DNA of 64,000 bases, from NCBI RefSeq assembly GCF_003946485.1, contig NZ_RHOJ01000004.1, positions 1-64,000 on the forward strand. The letters are read 5' to 3'. The notes beneath the pieces were generated by a model. The model had not been told where the DNA came from, searched no databases, and saw only the letters and a program-made list of their open reading frames with translations. Of this stretch, positions 45,263 through 55,436 are shown in pieces. The stretch is from Lacticaseibacillus jixianensis (GTDB taxonomy: Bacteria > Bacillota > Bacilli > Lactobacillales > Lactobacillaceae). How positions within the stretch are numbered: the stretch's first letter is position 1; each line of letters begins with the position of its first letter. The position numbers and the translations under genes are program-made.

Positions 45263-48130
45263 CTACCCTTCGGCGGCCTGGGCTGCCGCCCTGGCCTTGT
45301 CCCGCTTAAGGATCGGGCCGAGGTACTGGCCCGTGTAAGAGGCCTTGACCTTCGCCACGGTCTCCGGCGTTCCGGTCGCGATGACCTGGCCGCCGCCGTC
45401 GCCGCCTTCCGGCCCAAGATCGATCAGCCAATCCGCCGTCTTGATGACGTCAAGGTTGTGCTCGATCACCAGCACCGTGTTGCCCTCATCGACCAGCCGC
45501 TGCAGGACCTCAAGCAGCTTGCGGATATCGTCCGTGTGCAGCCCGGTGGTCGGCTCGTCCAAAATGTAGAAATTACGGCCGGTGGAGATCTTTTGGAGCT
45601 CGGAAGCCAGCTTCATCCGCTGCGCTTCGCCCCCGGACAGGGTCGTCGCGCTTTGGCCCATCTGGACGTAGCCGAGGCCGACGTCCACGATGGTTTGCAG
45701 CTTGCGCGCGATCTTGGGGATCGCCGCGAAGAACTTCACCGCCTCGTCGACGGTCATGTTGAGCACGTCGGCGATGCTCTTGCCCTTGTACGTCACTTCC
45801 AGCGTGTCGGAGTTGTAGCGGGTGCCGTGGCAGACCTCGCAGGGCACGTACACATCTGGGAGGAAGTTCATCTCGATTTTAATGATCCCGTCGCCCTTGC
45901 AGTGCTCGCAGCGGCCGCCCTTCACGTTAAAGGAGAAGCGGCCTTGCGTGTAGCCGCGCAGCTTGGCCTCATTGGTTTGGGCAAACAAAGCCCGAATGTC
46001 ATTGAACACACCGGTGTAGGTTGCCGGGTTGCTGCGCGGGGTGCGGCCGATCGGACTCTGGTCGATGTCGACCAGCTTCTCAATGTTCTGCCAGCCCTGA
46101 AGCTTCGTGTACTGACCCGGCTTTTCCGAGTTGCGGTACAACTTCTGCGCCAGCGCCCGTTTCAGGATCGAGTTGACCAGGGTCGACTTACCGGACCCTG
46201 AGACCCCGGTCACCCCAATGAACTTGCCCAGAGGGAAATCGACGTTGATGTGCTTCAGGTTGTGCTCCGCCGCACCTTCCAGCCGGATCACCTTGCCGCT
46301 GCCGGCGCGCCGCTTAGCCGGCACCGGAATAAACTTCTTGCCGGCCAGGTACTGCCCCGTCAGCGACTTCCGCGAATGCATCACCTGCTTAGGCGTGCCG
46401 GCAGCCATGATGCGGCCGCCGTTGTCGCCGGCACCAGGGCCGACGTCGATGAGGTAATCCGACGCCAGCATCGTGTCCTCATCGTGTTCGACCACGATCA
46501 GGGTGTTGCCCAAATCGCGCATCTTTTTCAGTGAGGCGATCAGCCGGTCATTATCGCGCTGGTGCAGCCCGATCGACGGCTCGTCAAGGATGTAAAGCAC
46601 GCCGGACAGGTTCGAACCGATCTGCGTCGCCAGCCGAATGCGCTGCGCTTCCCCCCCGGACAAGGTGCCGGCGGACCGCGACAAGGTCAGATAGTCCAGC
46701 CCCACGTTCTCCAGAAACGACAGCCGGTCGTCCACTTCTTTGACGATGGGCTTGGCGATCACGGCCTGGGTCGGTGTCAAGTTGACGCTTTGGAAAAACG
46801 GCAGCGCGTCCTTGATTGAAAGCGCCGAGGCCTCGGCAATGTCCTTGCCGGCGACCTTCACCGCGAGGGCCTGCCGATTCAGGCGCTTGCCGTGGCACAC
46901 CGGGCAGACCAGCGCGGTCATGTACTGGCGCATTTGGTCGGAGCCAAACGGCGAATTGTTCGACCGGTAGCGGCGTTCGATGTTCGGCAAGACCCCTTCA
47001 AACGGCACCGTGACGTCGCGCACGCCGCCGAAATCGGAATCCGCGTGAAAGTGGAACGGTTTGCCGTGGCTCCCGTTCAGGACAATGTCCCGCTGGCGGT
47101 CGGTGAGCTTGTTGAACGGCTTGGCGATAGGAATTTTAAACGCCTTGCAGGCCTGCTCCAGCATGGCCGGGTAGTACGTCGAGGTGGCCGAGTACCATGC
47201 CGCAATGGCCCCCTCCTGGATCGACTTGGTGGGATCAGGCACGACTAAGTCCACGTCGACGGTAAGCTTTTCGCCGAGGCCATCGCACTCCGGGCAGGCC
47301 CCAAACGGCGCGTTGAAGGAAAACAGGCGCGGCTCCAGCACCCCAATGGTGAACCCGCAAAGTGGGCAGGCAAAGTGCTCGGAGAACACCAACGGTTCGC
47401 CGCCGATCACGTCGACGTTGGCGTAGCCGTCAGCCAGCCGCAGCGCCGCCTCAAAGGAGTCAAACAGCCGCGAGCGGTTGTCGGCATCCCCGTGCTTGAC
47501 CACGATGCGATCGATCACGATATCAATGTCGTGGTTCTTGTTTTTATCGAGCTCGACGCTCGCCGAGGCGTCCATGATCTCGCCGTCCACGCGCATGCGC
47601 ACGTAGCCCTCGCGGACGATCTTCTCGAGGACCTTCTTGTGGCCCCCCTTCTTGCGCCGCACCACCGGCGCCAGGATCTGAATGCGGCTCTTATCCGGCA
47701 GCTTCTGCACCCGGTCGACCATTTGTTCCACGCTTTGGCTGGAGATCACTGTCCCGTCATTAGGGCAGATCGGCGTCCCGATCCGCGCCCACAGTAGGCG
47801 CAGGTAGTCATTGATCTCGGTGACCGTCCCCACCGTCGAGCGGGGGTTCTTCGACGTGGTCTTCTGGTCGATCGAAATGGCGGGACTCAGCCCGTCGATC
47901 GAGTCCACGTCCGGCTTATCCATCTGCCCCAGGAACTGACGGGCATAGGCCGACAGACTCTCGACGTAGCGGCGCTGGCCCTCTGCATACAGCGTGTCAA
48001 ACGCCAAGCTCGACTTACCCGAACCACTGAGCCCGGTCATGACGACCAGTTTGTTTTTCGGGATCGTCACGTCGATATTTTTCAGGTTGTGGGCTCTTGC
48101 CCCGTGGATCACAATTTTATCGTTCGCCAT
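45263..48130 (-). CDS. uvrA: Excinuclease ABC subunit A
   Basis: UvrA is the damage-recognition ATPase of nucleotide excision repair. The 955-residue protein has two ABC units with Walker [15 protein letters not shown] and [13 protein letters not shown], two signatures [13 protein letters not shown] and [13 protein letters not shown], and zinc-binding CPLCGF...CPECDG and CEHCKG...CEVCHG pairs. It starts six bases after uvrB and shares its LexA-controlled promoter. No terminator was seen right after its stop. Confidence 0.97.
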   Translation of the reverse strand: MANDKIVIHGARAHNLKNIDVTIPKNKLVVMTGLSGSGKSSLAFDTLYAEGQRRYVESLSAYARQFLGQMDKPDVDSIDGLSPAISIDQKTTSKNPRSTVGTVTEINDYLRLLWARIGTPICPNDGTVISSQSVEQMVDRVQKLPDKSRIQILAPVVRRKKGGHKKVLEKIVREGYVRMRVDGEIMDASASVELDKNKNHDIDIVIDRIVVKHGDADNRSRLFDSFEAALRLADGYANVDVIGGEPLVFSEHFACPLCGFTIGVLEPRLFSFNAPFGACPECDGLGEKLTVDVDLVVPDPTKSIQEGAIAAWYSATSTYYPAMLEQACKAFKIPIAKPFNKLTDRQRDIVLNGSHGKPFHFHADSDFGGVRDVTVPFEGVLPNIERRYRSNNSPFGSDQMRQYMTALVCPVCHGKRLNRQALAVKVAGKDIAEASALSIKDALPFFQSVNLTPTQAVIAKPIVKEVDDRLSFLENVGLDYLTLSRSAGTLSGGEAQRIRLATQIGSNLSGVLYILDEPSIGLHQRDNDRLIASLKKMRDLGNTLIVVEHDEDTMLASDYLIDVGPGAGDNGGRIMAAGTPKQVMHSRKSLTGQYLAGKKFIPVPAKRRAGSGKVIRLEGAAEHNLKHINVDFPLGKFIGVTGVSGSGKSTLVNSILKRALAQKLYRNSEKPGQYTKLQGWQNIEKLVDIDQSPIGRTPRSNPATYTGVFNDIRALFAQTNEAKLRGYTQGRFSFNVKGGRCEHCKGDGIIKIEMNFLPDVYVPCEVCHGTRYNSDTLEVTYKGKSIADVLNMTVDEAVKFFAAIPKIARKLQTIVDVGLGYVQMGQSATTLSGGEAQRMKLASELQKISTGRNFYILDEPTTGLHTDDIRKLLEVLQRLVDEGNTVLVIEHNLDVIKTADWLIDLGPEGGDGGGQVIATGTPETVAKVKASYTGQYLGPILKRDKARAAAQAAEG

Positions 48131-48136
48131 AAATCC

Positions 48137-50149
48137 TCACTTTTCTGCCTCTAGTTCCAAAATGGTGTCCCGCAGCGTGGCGGCCTGCTCAAAGTCCAGC
48201 TTCTTGGCCGCCGCCTGCATCTGAGTCCGCAGGTTGGCGATCAGCTGCTTGCGATCGGCCGCACTCATGTCGTGCAGGTCGACTTCGGCAAAACTGCGGC
48301 CCTTGTCCGGATCCGCGGTGCCGCTGGTATCGACCGCCGAGATCGCGTCGCGGATGGGCTTGATGATGGTCTTCGGCGTGATGTGATGCTTCTCGTTAAA
48401 GGCCATCTGAATCGTCCGCCGCCGCTGGGTCTCGTCGATCGCCGCTCGCATCGAATCGGTGACGTGATCCGCGTACATGATGACCTTGCCGTGCTCGTTG
48501 CGGCTCGCGCGGCCAATGGTCTGGATCAGCGACCGCTCCGCGCGCAGGAAGCCTTCCTTATCCGCATCCAGGATCGCGATCAAAGACACTTCCGGTACGT
48601 CGATCCCTTCCCGTAGCAGATTGATGCCGACCAGCACATCGTACTTGCCCAGCCGTAAATCGCGAATGATCCGGGTGCGCTCCAGCGTCTTAATGTCGGA
48701 GTGCAGGTAGGCGACCTTGATGCCCTCTTCCTTGAGGTAATCTGTTAGATCCTCGGCCATTTTCTTCGTTAAGGTGGTGATGAAGACCCGCTCGTTGTGC
48801 TCGATGCGCTTGTTGATCTCCGAGGTCAGGTCATCGATTTGGCCCATGATCGGCCGCACCTCGATCTTTGGATCCAGCAGCCCCGTCGGCCGAATGATCT
48901 GCTCGGCGATGTCCTCTTTTGGCACCCGGTCCAGTTCGTACGGGCCAGGCGTCGCGCTGACGTAGAGGATCTGGTTGACGTGCTGCTCAAATTCGTTCAG
49001 CTTAAGCGGCCGGTTGTCCAAGGCGCTCGGCAGCCGGAACCCGTAATCGATCAGCGTCTGCTTGCGCGCCCGGTCCCCGTTGTACATGGCGCGGACCTGC
49101 GGCATGGTGACATGGCTTTCGTCGACCATGATCATGAAGTCCTTCGGGAAAAAGTCCAGCAGAGTGTACGGCGGCTCGCCCGCCTTGCGCCCTTCCATGT
49201 GCCGCGAGTAGTTCTCAATGCCGTTGGTGTAACCCATTTCGCGCAACATTTCGATGTCGTAGTTCGTGCGCTGCTCCAGCCGCTGCGCCTCCAGGAGCTT
49301 CCCCTGATCGCGCAGCTCCTTCAGCCGGCCGGTCAGCTCCTTAGCGATGCTATCGATCCCCCGCTCCAGCGCGTCGTCAGAGGTCATAAAGTGCGTCGCC
49401 GGGAAAATCGAGACCTGGTCGCGCTCGCCGATGACTTCGCCGGTCAAAGCGTCGACTTCGGTGATGCGGTCGACCTCATCGCCAAAGAACTCGACGCGGA
49501 TCGCGTGGTCGTCGCGGCTGGCCGGGAAGATCTCCACCACGTCGCCGCGCACCCGGAAGCGCCCGCGCTGAAAATCAATATCGTTGCGGTCAAACTGAAT
49601 GTCCACCAGTTGCCGCAGCAGGGTGTTGCGGTCGATCGCCATGCCTTTGCGCAGTGACAGCACGTGGTCGCGGTACTCCGTCGGGGAGCCCAGGCCGAAG
49701 ATGGAGGACACGGACGCCACCACGATCACGTCGTTGCGCTCCAGCAACGCTGAGGTCGCACTGTGGCGCAGCTTATCGATCTCGTCGTTGATGGCCGAGT
49801 CTTTTTCAATGTAAGTGTCTGAGCTCGGCACATAGGCCTCGGGCTGGTAGTAGTCGTAGTACGAAACAAAGTACTCCACCGCGTTGTGCGGGAAGAACTC
49901 CTTGAATTCCCCGTAGAGCTGGCCGGCCAGCGTCTTGTTGTGCGACAAGATCAGCGTCGGCTTGTTCAGGTTGGCGATCACATTGCTCATCGTGAACGTC
50001 TTCCCGGTCCCGGTCGCCCCTAAGAGGACCTGCTCCTTTTTGCCTTCTTCAAAGCCCTTCGTCAGCTTGGCAATGGCCTCGGGCTGGTCACCGGCTGGAC
50101 TGTACGGCGAAACCAGGTCGAATTTTTTATCTGCGATTCGTGTGATCAT
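48137..50149 (-). CDS. uvrB: Excinuclease ABC subunit B
   Basis: UvrB verifies damage and loads UvrC. The 670-residue protein has helicase motif [17 protein letters not shown], the DNA-clamping beta-hairpin region [20 protein letters not shown], motif II VDESH, motif [11 protein letters not shown] and a C-terminal UVR motif ([20 protein letters not shown]). ATG 50149 follows GGAGGTAAGCC. An in-frame GTG at 50239 exists but lies at the predicted transcription start and cannot carry a ribosome site. The first gene of uvrBA. Confidence 0.97.
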   Translation of the reverse strand: MITRIADKKFDLVSPYSPAGDQPEAIAKLTKGFEEGKKEQVLLGATGTGKTFTMSNVIANLNKPTLILSHNKTLAGQLYGEFKEFFPHNAVEYFVSYYDYYQPEAYVPSSDTYIEKDSAINDEIDKLRHSATSALLERNDVIVVASVSSIFGLGSPTEYRDHVLSLRKGMAIDRNTLLRQLVDIQFDRNDIDFQRGRFRVRGDVVEIFPASRDDHAIRVEFFGDEVDRITEVDALTGEVIGERDQVSIFPATHFMTSDDALERGIDSIAKELTGRLKELRDQGKLLEAQRLEQRTNYDIEMLREMGYTNGIENYSRHMEGRKAGEPPYTLLDFFPKDFMIMVDESHVTMPQVRAMYNGDRARKQTLIDYGFRLPSALDNRPLKLNEFEQHVNQILYVSATPGPYELDRVPKEDIAEQIIRPTGLLDPKIEVRPIMGQIDDLTSEINKRIEHNERVFITTLTKKMAEDLTDYLKEEGIKVAYLHSDIKTLERTRIIRDLRLGKYDVLVGINLLREGIDVPEVSLIAILDADKEGFLRAERSLIQTIGRASRNEHGKVIMYADHVTDSMRAAIDETQRRRTIQMAFNEKHHITPKTIIKPIRDAISAVDTSGTADPDKGRSFAEVDLHDMSAADRKQLIANLRTQMQAAAKKLDFEQAATLRDTILELEAEK

Positions 50150-50197
50150 TGGCTTACCTCCACTTCTGCGCCGCAAGACCGCTGCGGGCGTCGTGCA

Positions 50198-50233
50198 ACA
50201 AAAAAGTCGGAATCGAGATCCCAACTTTTTGAC
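50198..50233 (-). terminator. Terminator-like hairpin in the uvrB leader
   Basis: AAGTTGGGA-TCTCGA-TTCCGACTT followed by TTTTTT on the minus strand. It can end transcripts from the upstream HD gene, but it also lies downstream of the uvrB -10, so it would be in the uvrB leader. Confidence 0.7.
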
Positions 50234-50241
50234 TGACACTT

Positions 50242-50267
50242 ATTATACCATAGCGAACAAACATTCG
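50242..50267 (-). promoter_or_regulatory. uvrBA promoter with LexA box
   Basis: The minus strand has an extended -10, TGG-TATAAT (50242-50247 for the hexamer). CGAAT-GTTT-GTTCG (50254-50267) fits the Gram-positive LexA box CGAAC-N4-GTTCG with one mismatch and lies in the -35 to -10 region. SOS control of uvrBA is well known in Firmicutes. Confidence 0.72.
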
Positions 50268-50282
50268 CGTCGGCGGCAACGA

Positions 50283-50915
50283 TTATTTCGCCATCACCGA
50301 CCGGGTCAACTTCTTAAGCATATCACGGTCGGCAAATTCCTCGTTCAACATGTCCGGCAGGATCTCCGCCAGGAAGTACTGCACGCTTGGCATGGCCTCA
50401 AAACTCATGATCACGCTCAGGCTCTCGGTGTAAATATTAACAAACACGCGCTCAGGGTTGCCCTTTTCAATCTCGCCAAAGGACTCGTACAGCAGGTCCA
50501 CTTTATCCGCCACGCTGAGGATCTGGCCCTCCAGCGTGGCGTCCTTGCCTTCACCCAAGCGGCGGCGATAGGTGTCCTGATACTCCGCGGGGATCTCGTT
50601 TTGAATGAAGTTCTCGGTCATCGATTCCTCAACGTCGGCCAGCATCGAGCGCAGCGCCGGCGTCGCGTACTTCACGGGCGTCTTGATGTCGCCGATAAAG
50701 CGCTCCGTATAATCGTGATTGAGCGCCTTCTCGTAAAGCATCTGCCAGTTCACGGTGTTGCCTGCATGCTCTTCGATGTCGCCCAGCATCTGGGCGATCT
50801 CGGCGACCTTGAACGAATGGGCCGCGACGCTGTGCTCGGCGTATTTGAAGAACCCTGGGGCGCGCCGCAATGTCTCCAAGTTCCCCAGTCCCTGAATGTA
50901 CTGATGCATGCCCAT
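50283..50915 (-). CDS. YfbR-like HD-domain phosphohydrolase
   Basis: The 210-residue protein has the HD metal site split as EHSVAAHSFKVAEIA, LNHDYTERFIGDI and later SVADKVDLLYE. This is the YfbR/HD_3 pattern of 5'-deoxynucleotidases that clean up dNMPs. The substrate is inferred. The start is ATG 50915 (MGMHQYIQG) with GAGGAGG nine bases upstream; the longer frame puts that site inside. It lies upstream of uvrB but a terminator separates them. Confidence 0.85.
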   Translation of the reverse strand: MGMHQYIQGLGNLETLRRAPGFFKYAEHSVAAHSFKVAEIAQMLGDIEEHAGNTVNWQMLYEKALNHDYTERFIGDIKTPVKYATPALRSMLADVEESMTENFIQNEIPAEYQDTYRRRLGEGKDATLEGQILSVADKVDLLYESFGEIEKGNPERVFVNIYTESLSVIMSFEAMPSVQYFLAEILPDMLNEEFADRDMLKKLTRSVMAK

Positions 50916-51127
50916 GATAACGGCCTCCTCACGCAAATTTGTCAAAGCTTACCACGCCTGCCGCCAGGATTCAAGGGGCAGACAAAAGCGCTTCGCAGAA
51001 AATGCAAAGCGCCTCATTGCCATGATTAAGTGCCTACCGGAAAGCCTTGGCGGTTGCCTTGCCCGCTAAGTGCGCCCCGGGAAGCAGCCTTCCTAGTCGC
51101 GCTTCCCGGGGCAACGCGAGAGTGGTT

Positions 51128-51173
51128 TGCTCAGCTTGTAGCGCATAGCGCGTACAAGCTGACATGCGGCAGC
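51128..51173 (+). repeat. Nested 46-bp hairpin in the left arm of array H unit 1
   Basis: The insert (TCAGCTTGTA/TACAAGCTGA stem, apex GCGCATAGCGC) sits between GGTT and AGCTACGG. The neighbouring unit reads GGTTAGCTACGG without interruption, giving a clean empty-site comparison. Confidence 0.88.
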
Positions 51174-51224
51174 AGCTACGGTGAGGGCCTCGCCGCCAAG
51201 AAACGGCGGCAATGCCCTAGGCTA

Positions 51225-51270
51225 TGATCAGCCCGTCGCCATTTATGGCATACGGGCTGACATGCGTAGC
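51225..51270 (+). repeat. Nested 46-bp hairpin in the right arm of array H unit 1
   Basis: CAGCCCGT/ACGGGCTG with apex GCCAT-TT-ATGGC and tail CATGCGTAGC, between CTA and GGCTACCC; the neighbouring unit reads CTAGGCTACCC. The stem sequence differs from the left-arm insert but is fully paired. Confidence 0.88.
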
Positions 51271-51438
51271 GGCTACCCATCTCGCTAAGTGCGCCCCGGT
51301 CAGCAGCCTTCCTTAGTCGCGCTTCCCGGGGCAACGCGAGAGTGGTTAGCTACGGTGAGGGCCTCGCCGCCAAAAAACGGCGGCAATGCCCTCACCTAGG
51401 CTACCCATCTCGCTAAGTGCGCCCCGGTCAGCAGCCTT

Positions 51439-53157
51439 TTATGCGTTCTTAAATTCTGTCAGTGCAGTTTCAAAGGCCGCCAGCTTCTGGTCCGCTGCGT
51501 CCTTAGAATCAGCCACGGTGCCCACGTAGAACTTGACCTTTGGCTCGGTGCCAGAAGGCCGAATCGCGATCCACGTGCCGTCTTCGAGGACGTACTTCAG
51601 CACATCGGAGACCGGCATGTCGATCGGGGTCACGCTGCCAGCCGCCGTGGTGGTCTTCTGCAGCTTGTAGTCTTCTGTCTTGGCCACCTTCACGCCAGCA
51701 AAGGCCGCCGGTGCTTCTTCCCGGAACTTGGTCATCAGGGCCGCCATTTCCTTTGGCCCTTCTAGGCCAGGGAAGTCCAGGCCAACCGTCTTTTCGGCAA
51801 AGTGGCCGTACCGGTCGTACAACGCCTGAATGCCGTCCCACAGGGTCTTGCCCTGTGACTTGTAATAGGCGGCCACTTCAGCGAGCAGCACGGTCGACTG
51901 GATCGCATCCTTGTCGCGGACGAACGGCTTGATCAAGTAGCCGTAGCTTTCCTCAAACCCAAACAGGAACTCGTGGCTGCCGGTGGCCTCGTACTGCTTG
52001 ATCTGGTCGCCGATGAACTTGAACCCGGTCTCGACGTTGATCATGGCCACACCGTAGTCCTTGGCAATCGCCGTTGCCAGCTCGGTGGACACGATCGACT
52101 TCACCACTGCCCCGTTCTTCGGCAGCGTGCCCGCCTGCTTGCGGGCTTCAAGAATGTAGTGCAGCAAGAGACTGGCGATCTGATTGCCCGTCAGCAGCTG
52201 ATAGTCGCTGCCAGTCCAGACCGCGGTGCCGAGCCGGTCGGCATCGGGATCCGTGGCGATCAGCACGTCGGCGTGGCTCTTTTTTCCCATTTCGATGGCC
52301 AGGTCGAAGGTCTGCGGGAACTCAGGATTCGGGAACGGCGTCGTTGGAAACTCCGGATCCGCGGTGGCTTGCGGCAACACTAGCTCGAAATTCTCAAACC
52401 CTGCGTTGCGCAGCACCATCTGGGCCGGGATGCGGCCGGTGCCGTTGAGCGGCGAGTAGATCAGGCTCATGCCCTTGCCCACCGTGTGGACCAGCTCTGA
52501 GTTGATCGTGACTGAGGCGACGGCCTTGTAGTAGGCCTCGTCGACGCCCTCGCCAATGATGTGCATCAAATCACGTTCGCGCAGTTCGTGAACGTCCATC
52601 ACCTTGATGCCAAAAAGGTCGGTGACGCTGCGGACGTATTCCGTGATCTTATCGGACGCTTCCGGCGGCATCTGCCCGCCATCAGGGCCGTAGATCTTGT
52701 AGCCGTTGTACTGCTTCGGGTTGTGGCTGGCGGTGATCATGATGCCTGCGTATGTCTTGAGGTAACGAACAGCAAACGACAGCTCAGGGGTCGGCCGCAG
52801 ACTGTCGAACACGTAACTGGGGATGCCGTGCACGCCGAGCACCGCCGCCGCCTCTTGGGCGAACTGCTGACTTTGATACCGCGAATCAAATGAAATCGCC
52901 ACGCCCTGCTGCTTTTGCGCGGCCGGCAAGGTGTCCATGAACCGGGCGAGGCCCTCAGTGGCCTGCCGGACGGTGTAAATGTTCATTCGGCCAATGCCGG
53001 CCCCGATAATGCCGCGCATCCCCGCCGTCCCGAAACTCATTGGCGCGGTGAACGCCTCTTCCTGGGTCGCCTCGTCCATCGTGCTCAATTCTGCCTTCAA
53101 CGTTGCGTCCAGGTTTGGGGCCTGCACCCACGCCTGGTAGTTTTCCTTGTATCCCAT
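51439..53157 (-). CDS. pgm: Phosphoglucomutase / phosphomannomutase
   Basis: The alpha-D-phosphohexomutase interconverts glucose 6-phosphate and glucose 1-phosphate for wall and exopolysaccharide precursors. The 572-residue product has the N-terminal MSFGTAGMRGIIGAG, the phosphoserine site GIMITASHNPKQYNGYK, metal motif ATDPDADRLG, sugar-binding GFEESYGYL and phosphate-binding IRPSGTEPKVKFY. ATG 53157 follows AGGAGCTGATCAC; the earlier start adds 11 unmatched residues. Confidence 0.95.
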   Translation of the reverse strand: MGYKENYQAWVQAPNLDATLKAELSTMDEATQEEAFTAPMSFGTAGMRGIIGAGIGRMNIYTVRQATEGLARFMDTLPAAQKQQGVAISFDSRYQSQQFAQEAAAVLGVHGIPSYVFDSLRPTPELSFAVRYLKTYAGIMITASHNPKQYNGYKIYGPDGGQMPPEASDKITEYVRSVTDLFGIKVMDVHELRERDLMHIIGEGVDEAYYKAVASVTINSELVHTVGKGMSLIYSPLNGTGRIPAQMVLRNAGFENFELVLPQATADPEFPTTPFPNPEFPQTFDLAIEMGKKSHADVLIATDPDADRLGTAVWTGSDYQLLTGNQIASLLLHYILEARKQAGTLPKNGAVVKSIVSTELATAIAKDYGVAMINVETGFKFIGDQIKQYEATGSHEFLFGFEESYGYLIKPFVRDKDAIQSTVLLAEVAAYYKSQGKTLWDGIQALYDRYGHFAEKTVGLDFPGLEGPKEMAALMTKFREEAPAAFAGVKVAKTEDYKLQKTTTAAGSVTPIDMPVSDVLKYVLEDGTWIAIRPSGTEPKVKFYVGTVADSKDAADQKLAAFETALTEFKNA

Positions 53158-53327
53158 GTGATCAGCTCCTGTTCTTTGTTCAGGCTGCATTTTACAGGGT
53201 CATTGTACTCCCGGATTTCAAATAAAGCCCGCGTCAACAATTCCCACCCAACGGTCCTGACATCCCTTTCATTATCGCATAGCGGCAGGCTGTTTCAATC
53301 CAATCCAGGTAAATCTCACCAAGGCCA

Positions 53328-53360
53328 AAGAAAAACACCGAAGGGTCCCTTCGGTGTTTG
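53328..53360 (-). terminator. Terminator after trxB
   Basis: AAACACCGAAGGG and CCCTTCGGTGTTT pair on the minus strand, followed by TTTCTTT. It closes the hprK-lgt-gpsA-trxB unit; pgm therefore needs its own promoter in 53158-53327. Confidence 0.9.
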
Positions 53361-53365
53361 ATCGC

Positions 53366-54328
53366 TTATTTTGCTTCCGGCACGGCGCCGGCCTTGAGCT
53401 GCTCATCTTGAAGACTCTGGATGTAGTTAAAGGCGCTTTGCCCGGCCTGGCCGCCTTCGCCGACCGCCGTGGCGATCTGGCGCAGGTTCTTGGCCCGAAC
53501 GTCACCGATGGCGAAGATCCCCGGCACCCTGGTCGCCATCAGCTCATCCGTCGGGATCCAGCCGTCCTCATCAAGGACGCCGGCGTGCTTGAAACTATCG
53601 GTCAGCGGCTTGATGCCGACGTAGATGAACGCCCCTGCGGCGGGCAGGACGTGCTCTTCGCCCGTCACTTTGTCGCGGTAGCGCACCCCAGTGACCTTGT
53701 TGTCATCGCCGAGGATCTCCTCCGTCTGTGCGTTCCAGACGAAGTGCATCTTGTCATTGGCAAATGCCCGCTGCTGAATGATCTTCTGGGCGCGCAGCTG
53801 GTCGCGCCGGTGGATCACCGTGACCTTGGACGCGAGGCCGGCCAGGTAAAGGCCTTCTTCGACCGCGGAATCACCGCCGCCGATCACAGCCACCTCTTGG
53901 CCCTTGAAAAAGGCCCCGTCGCAGACCGCGCAGTAGGAAACCCCACGGCCGCCGTATTCTTCTTCGCCGGGGACACCCAGCTTGCGGTGCTCGGCGCCGG
54001 TCGCAATGATCACGGCCTTGGCTTGGAACTCGCCTTCGTCGGTCACCACCGTCTTGAGCGGACCGTCATCGGTCAGATCCGTCACGTTGCCGTACGCGTA
54101 CTCGGCGCCAAACTGCGTCGCACCGTCGTACATCTGTTGACCAAGGTCTGGCCCCAGGATGGATTTGAATCCAGGATAGTTCTCCACGGCGGCGGTGTTG
54201 TTCATTTGGCCGCCATAGATCCCGCGGTCCAGCATCAGTACCGATAAGTTGGCACGCGAGGCGTAGAGCGCCGCCGTCATGCCCCCTGGGCCAGCACCGA
54301 TCACGATCACATCATATTGTTTTGCCAT
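53366..54328 (-). CDS. trxB: Thioredoxin reductase
   Basis: The NADPH-dependent flavoenzyme keeps thioredoxin reduced. The 320-residue product has FAD motif IVIGAGPGGMTAALYA, redox centre YCAVCDGAFF, NADPH motif AVIGGGDSAVEEG and the C-terminal FAIGDVRAKNLRQ. ATG 54328 follows AAGGAGTGTTTGCC; the GTG/TTG-type start nine bases earlier is less likely. Located after gpsA, as in many lactobacilli. Confidence 0.96.
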   Translation of the reverse strand: MAKQYDVIVIGAGPGGMTAALYASRANLSVLMLDRGIYGGQMNNTAAVENYPGFKSILGPDLGQQMYDGATQFGAEYAYGNVTDLTDDGPLKTVVTDEGEFQAKAVIIATGAEHRKLGVPGEEEYGGRGVSYCAVCDGAFFKGQEVAVIGGGDSAVEEGLYLAGLASKVTVIHRRDQLRAQKIIQQRAFANDKMHFVWNAQTEEILGDDNKVTGVRYRDKVTGEEHVLPAAGAFIYVGIKPLTDSFKHAGVLDEDGWIPTDELMATRVPGIFAIGDVRAKNLRQIATAVGEGGQAGQSAFNYIQSLQDEQLKAGAVPEAK

Positions 54329-54379
54329 GGCAAACACTCCTTCACGCAGTTTTGCTTACGTTTTGTAAGTCTCCTGCTA

Positions 54380-55426
54380 CTATACCTGCTTCGGAGCGGT
54401 TTGTAAAGTCAGCCCAAAATCAAATTCCGGCTTACCTTCCCGCGCCATCAGATCCGTGATGACCGTCTTGATCGGGGCCCCTTGGTAAAGCACCTGGTAA
54501 ATGGCCTCTGAGATCGGCATGTCGCAGTCCTGCTCGCGGGCCAGTTCGTGGACGACCTTGGCAGTGGAGACGCCTTCGACCACCATGCCCATGTTGGCCA
54601 GCACATCGGCGAGCTCTTGGCCTTGCCCAAGGGCATTCCCGGCCCGCCAGTTGCGGCTGTGGACACTGGTGCAGGTCACGATCAGATCGCCAACGCCAGA
54701 GAGCCCGATGAAGGTCATGGGGTTGGCGCCCATGTGCGTCCCCAGGCGCGTGATCTCCGCCAGCCCGCGCGTCATCAAGGCGGCCTTCGTGTTGTCCCCG
54801 TAGCCGAGGCCGTGGAGCGCCCCGGCACCAATTGCGATCACATTTTTAAGCGCGGCCCCCAGTTCGACCCCTAGCACATCCGTATTGGTGTAAAGGCGGA
54901 AGTAATCATTCATGAATAAACGCTGAACGACCTGGGCCGCGGCCACGTCCGTCGCGGCCACCGTGAGCGTGGTGATGTCCTTGGTCGACACGTCCTCGGC
55001 GTGGCTGGGCCCGGAGATCACCACTGGCCCGCGGTACTGCCCTGCCGGCAGCACCGCTTGAAGGACCTGAGAGACCCGCAACTTGGAGTTGAGCTCCAGC
55101 CCCTTGGCCGCGTGGGCAATGATCGGCTGCGTCCCTTCAAGCAGCGGGCCGACCTGTTCGGCCACACTGCGGATCGCATTGGTCGGCACCACAAACAGGA
55201 TGACCGCGGCCCCGTTGATCGCCGCTTTCAGGTCACTGGTGGCCTTCAAGTCATCATGCAAGGCAAACTCCGGCAGGTAATGCTGGTTGCGGTGCTGCTC
55301 ATTGATCTCCGGCACCTGCTTTGGATCATGCGTCCACAGCGCGACCGTCTTTCCGTTTTCTACGAGTAAGTTGGCCAGCACCGTGCCCCAAGAGCCGGCG
55401 CCTAGTACGGCGATTTTTTCAGTCAC
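54380..55426 (-). CDS. gpsA: Glycerol-3-phosphate dehydrogenase (NAD(P)+)
   Basis: GpsA reduces dihydroxyacetone phosphate to sn-glycerol 3-phosphate, the backbone of phospholipids and teichoic acids. The 348-residue protein has the Rossmann motif AVLGAGSWGTVLANLL, the Lys in LKNVIAIGAGALHGLGYGDN and the substrate region NTKAALMTRGLAEI. The start is ATG with AGGAGTGATCTTGTG upstream, 10 bases after lgt. The operon links lipid precursor supply (gpsA) and lipoprotein lipidation (lgt). Confidence 0.96.
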   Translation of the reverse strand: MTEKIAVLGAGSWGTVLANLLVENGKTVALWTHDPKQVPEINEQHRNQHYLPEFALHDDLKATSDLKAAINGAAVILFVVPTNAIRSVAEQVGPLLEGTQPIIAHAAKGLELNSKLRVSQVLQAVLPAGQYRGPVVISGPSHAEDVSTKDITTLTVAATDVAAAQVVQRLFMNDYFRLYTNTDVLGVELGAALKNVIAIGAGALHGLGYGDNTKAALMTRGLAEITRLGTHMGANPMTFIGLSGVGDLIVTCTSVHSRNWRAGNALGQGQELADVLANMGMVVEGVSTAKVVHELAREQDCDMPISEAIYQVLYQGAPIKTVITDLMAREGKPEFDFGLTLQTAPKQV

Positions 55427-55436
55427 AAGATCACTC

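Larger units (their letters stand above)
51062..51438 (+). repeat. Array H: long-hairpin units of a second subfamily
   Basis: A right-end remnant lies at 51062-51091; units are 51094-51310 and 51314-51438. The ends read TAGTCGCGCTTCC and GTCAGCAGCCTT, not the common TAACTGGGCT and CTGCGCACCTT, but the plan is the same: CGGGGC-AAC-GCGAGA ... TCTCGC-TAAGTGC-GCCCCG. The first unit is 217 bases because it holds two nested hairpins, one in each arm. The right end abuts the pgm stop codon. The 50946-51061 part has no gene. Confidence 0.9.

Noticed and set aside
50150-50239. Longer UvrB starting at GTG 50239
   Set aside because: The added 30 residues have no family match, the start would coincide with the predicted transcription start, and GGAGG precedes ATG 50149.
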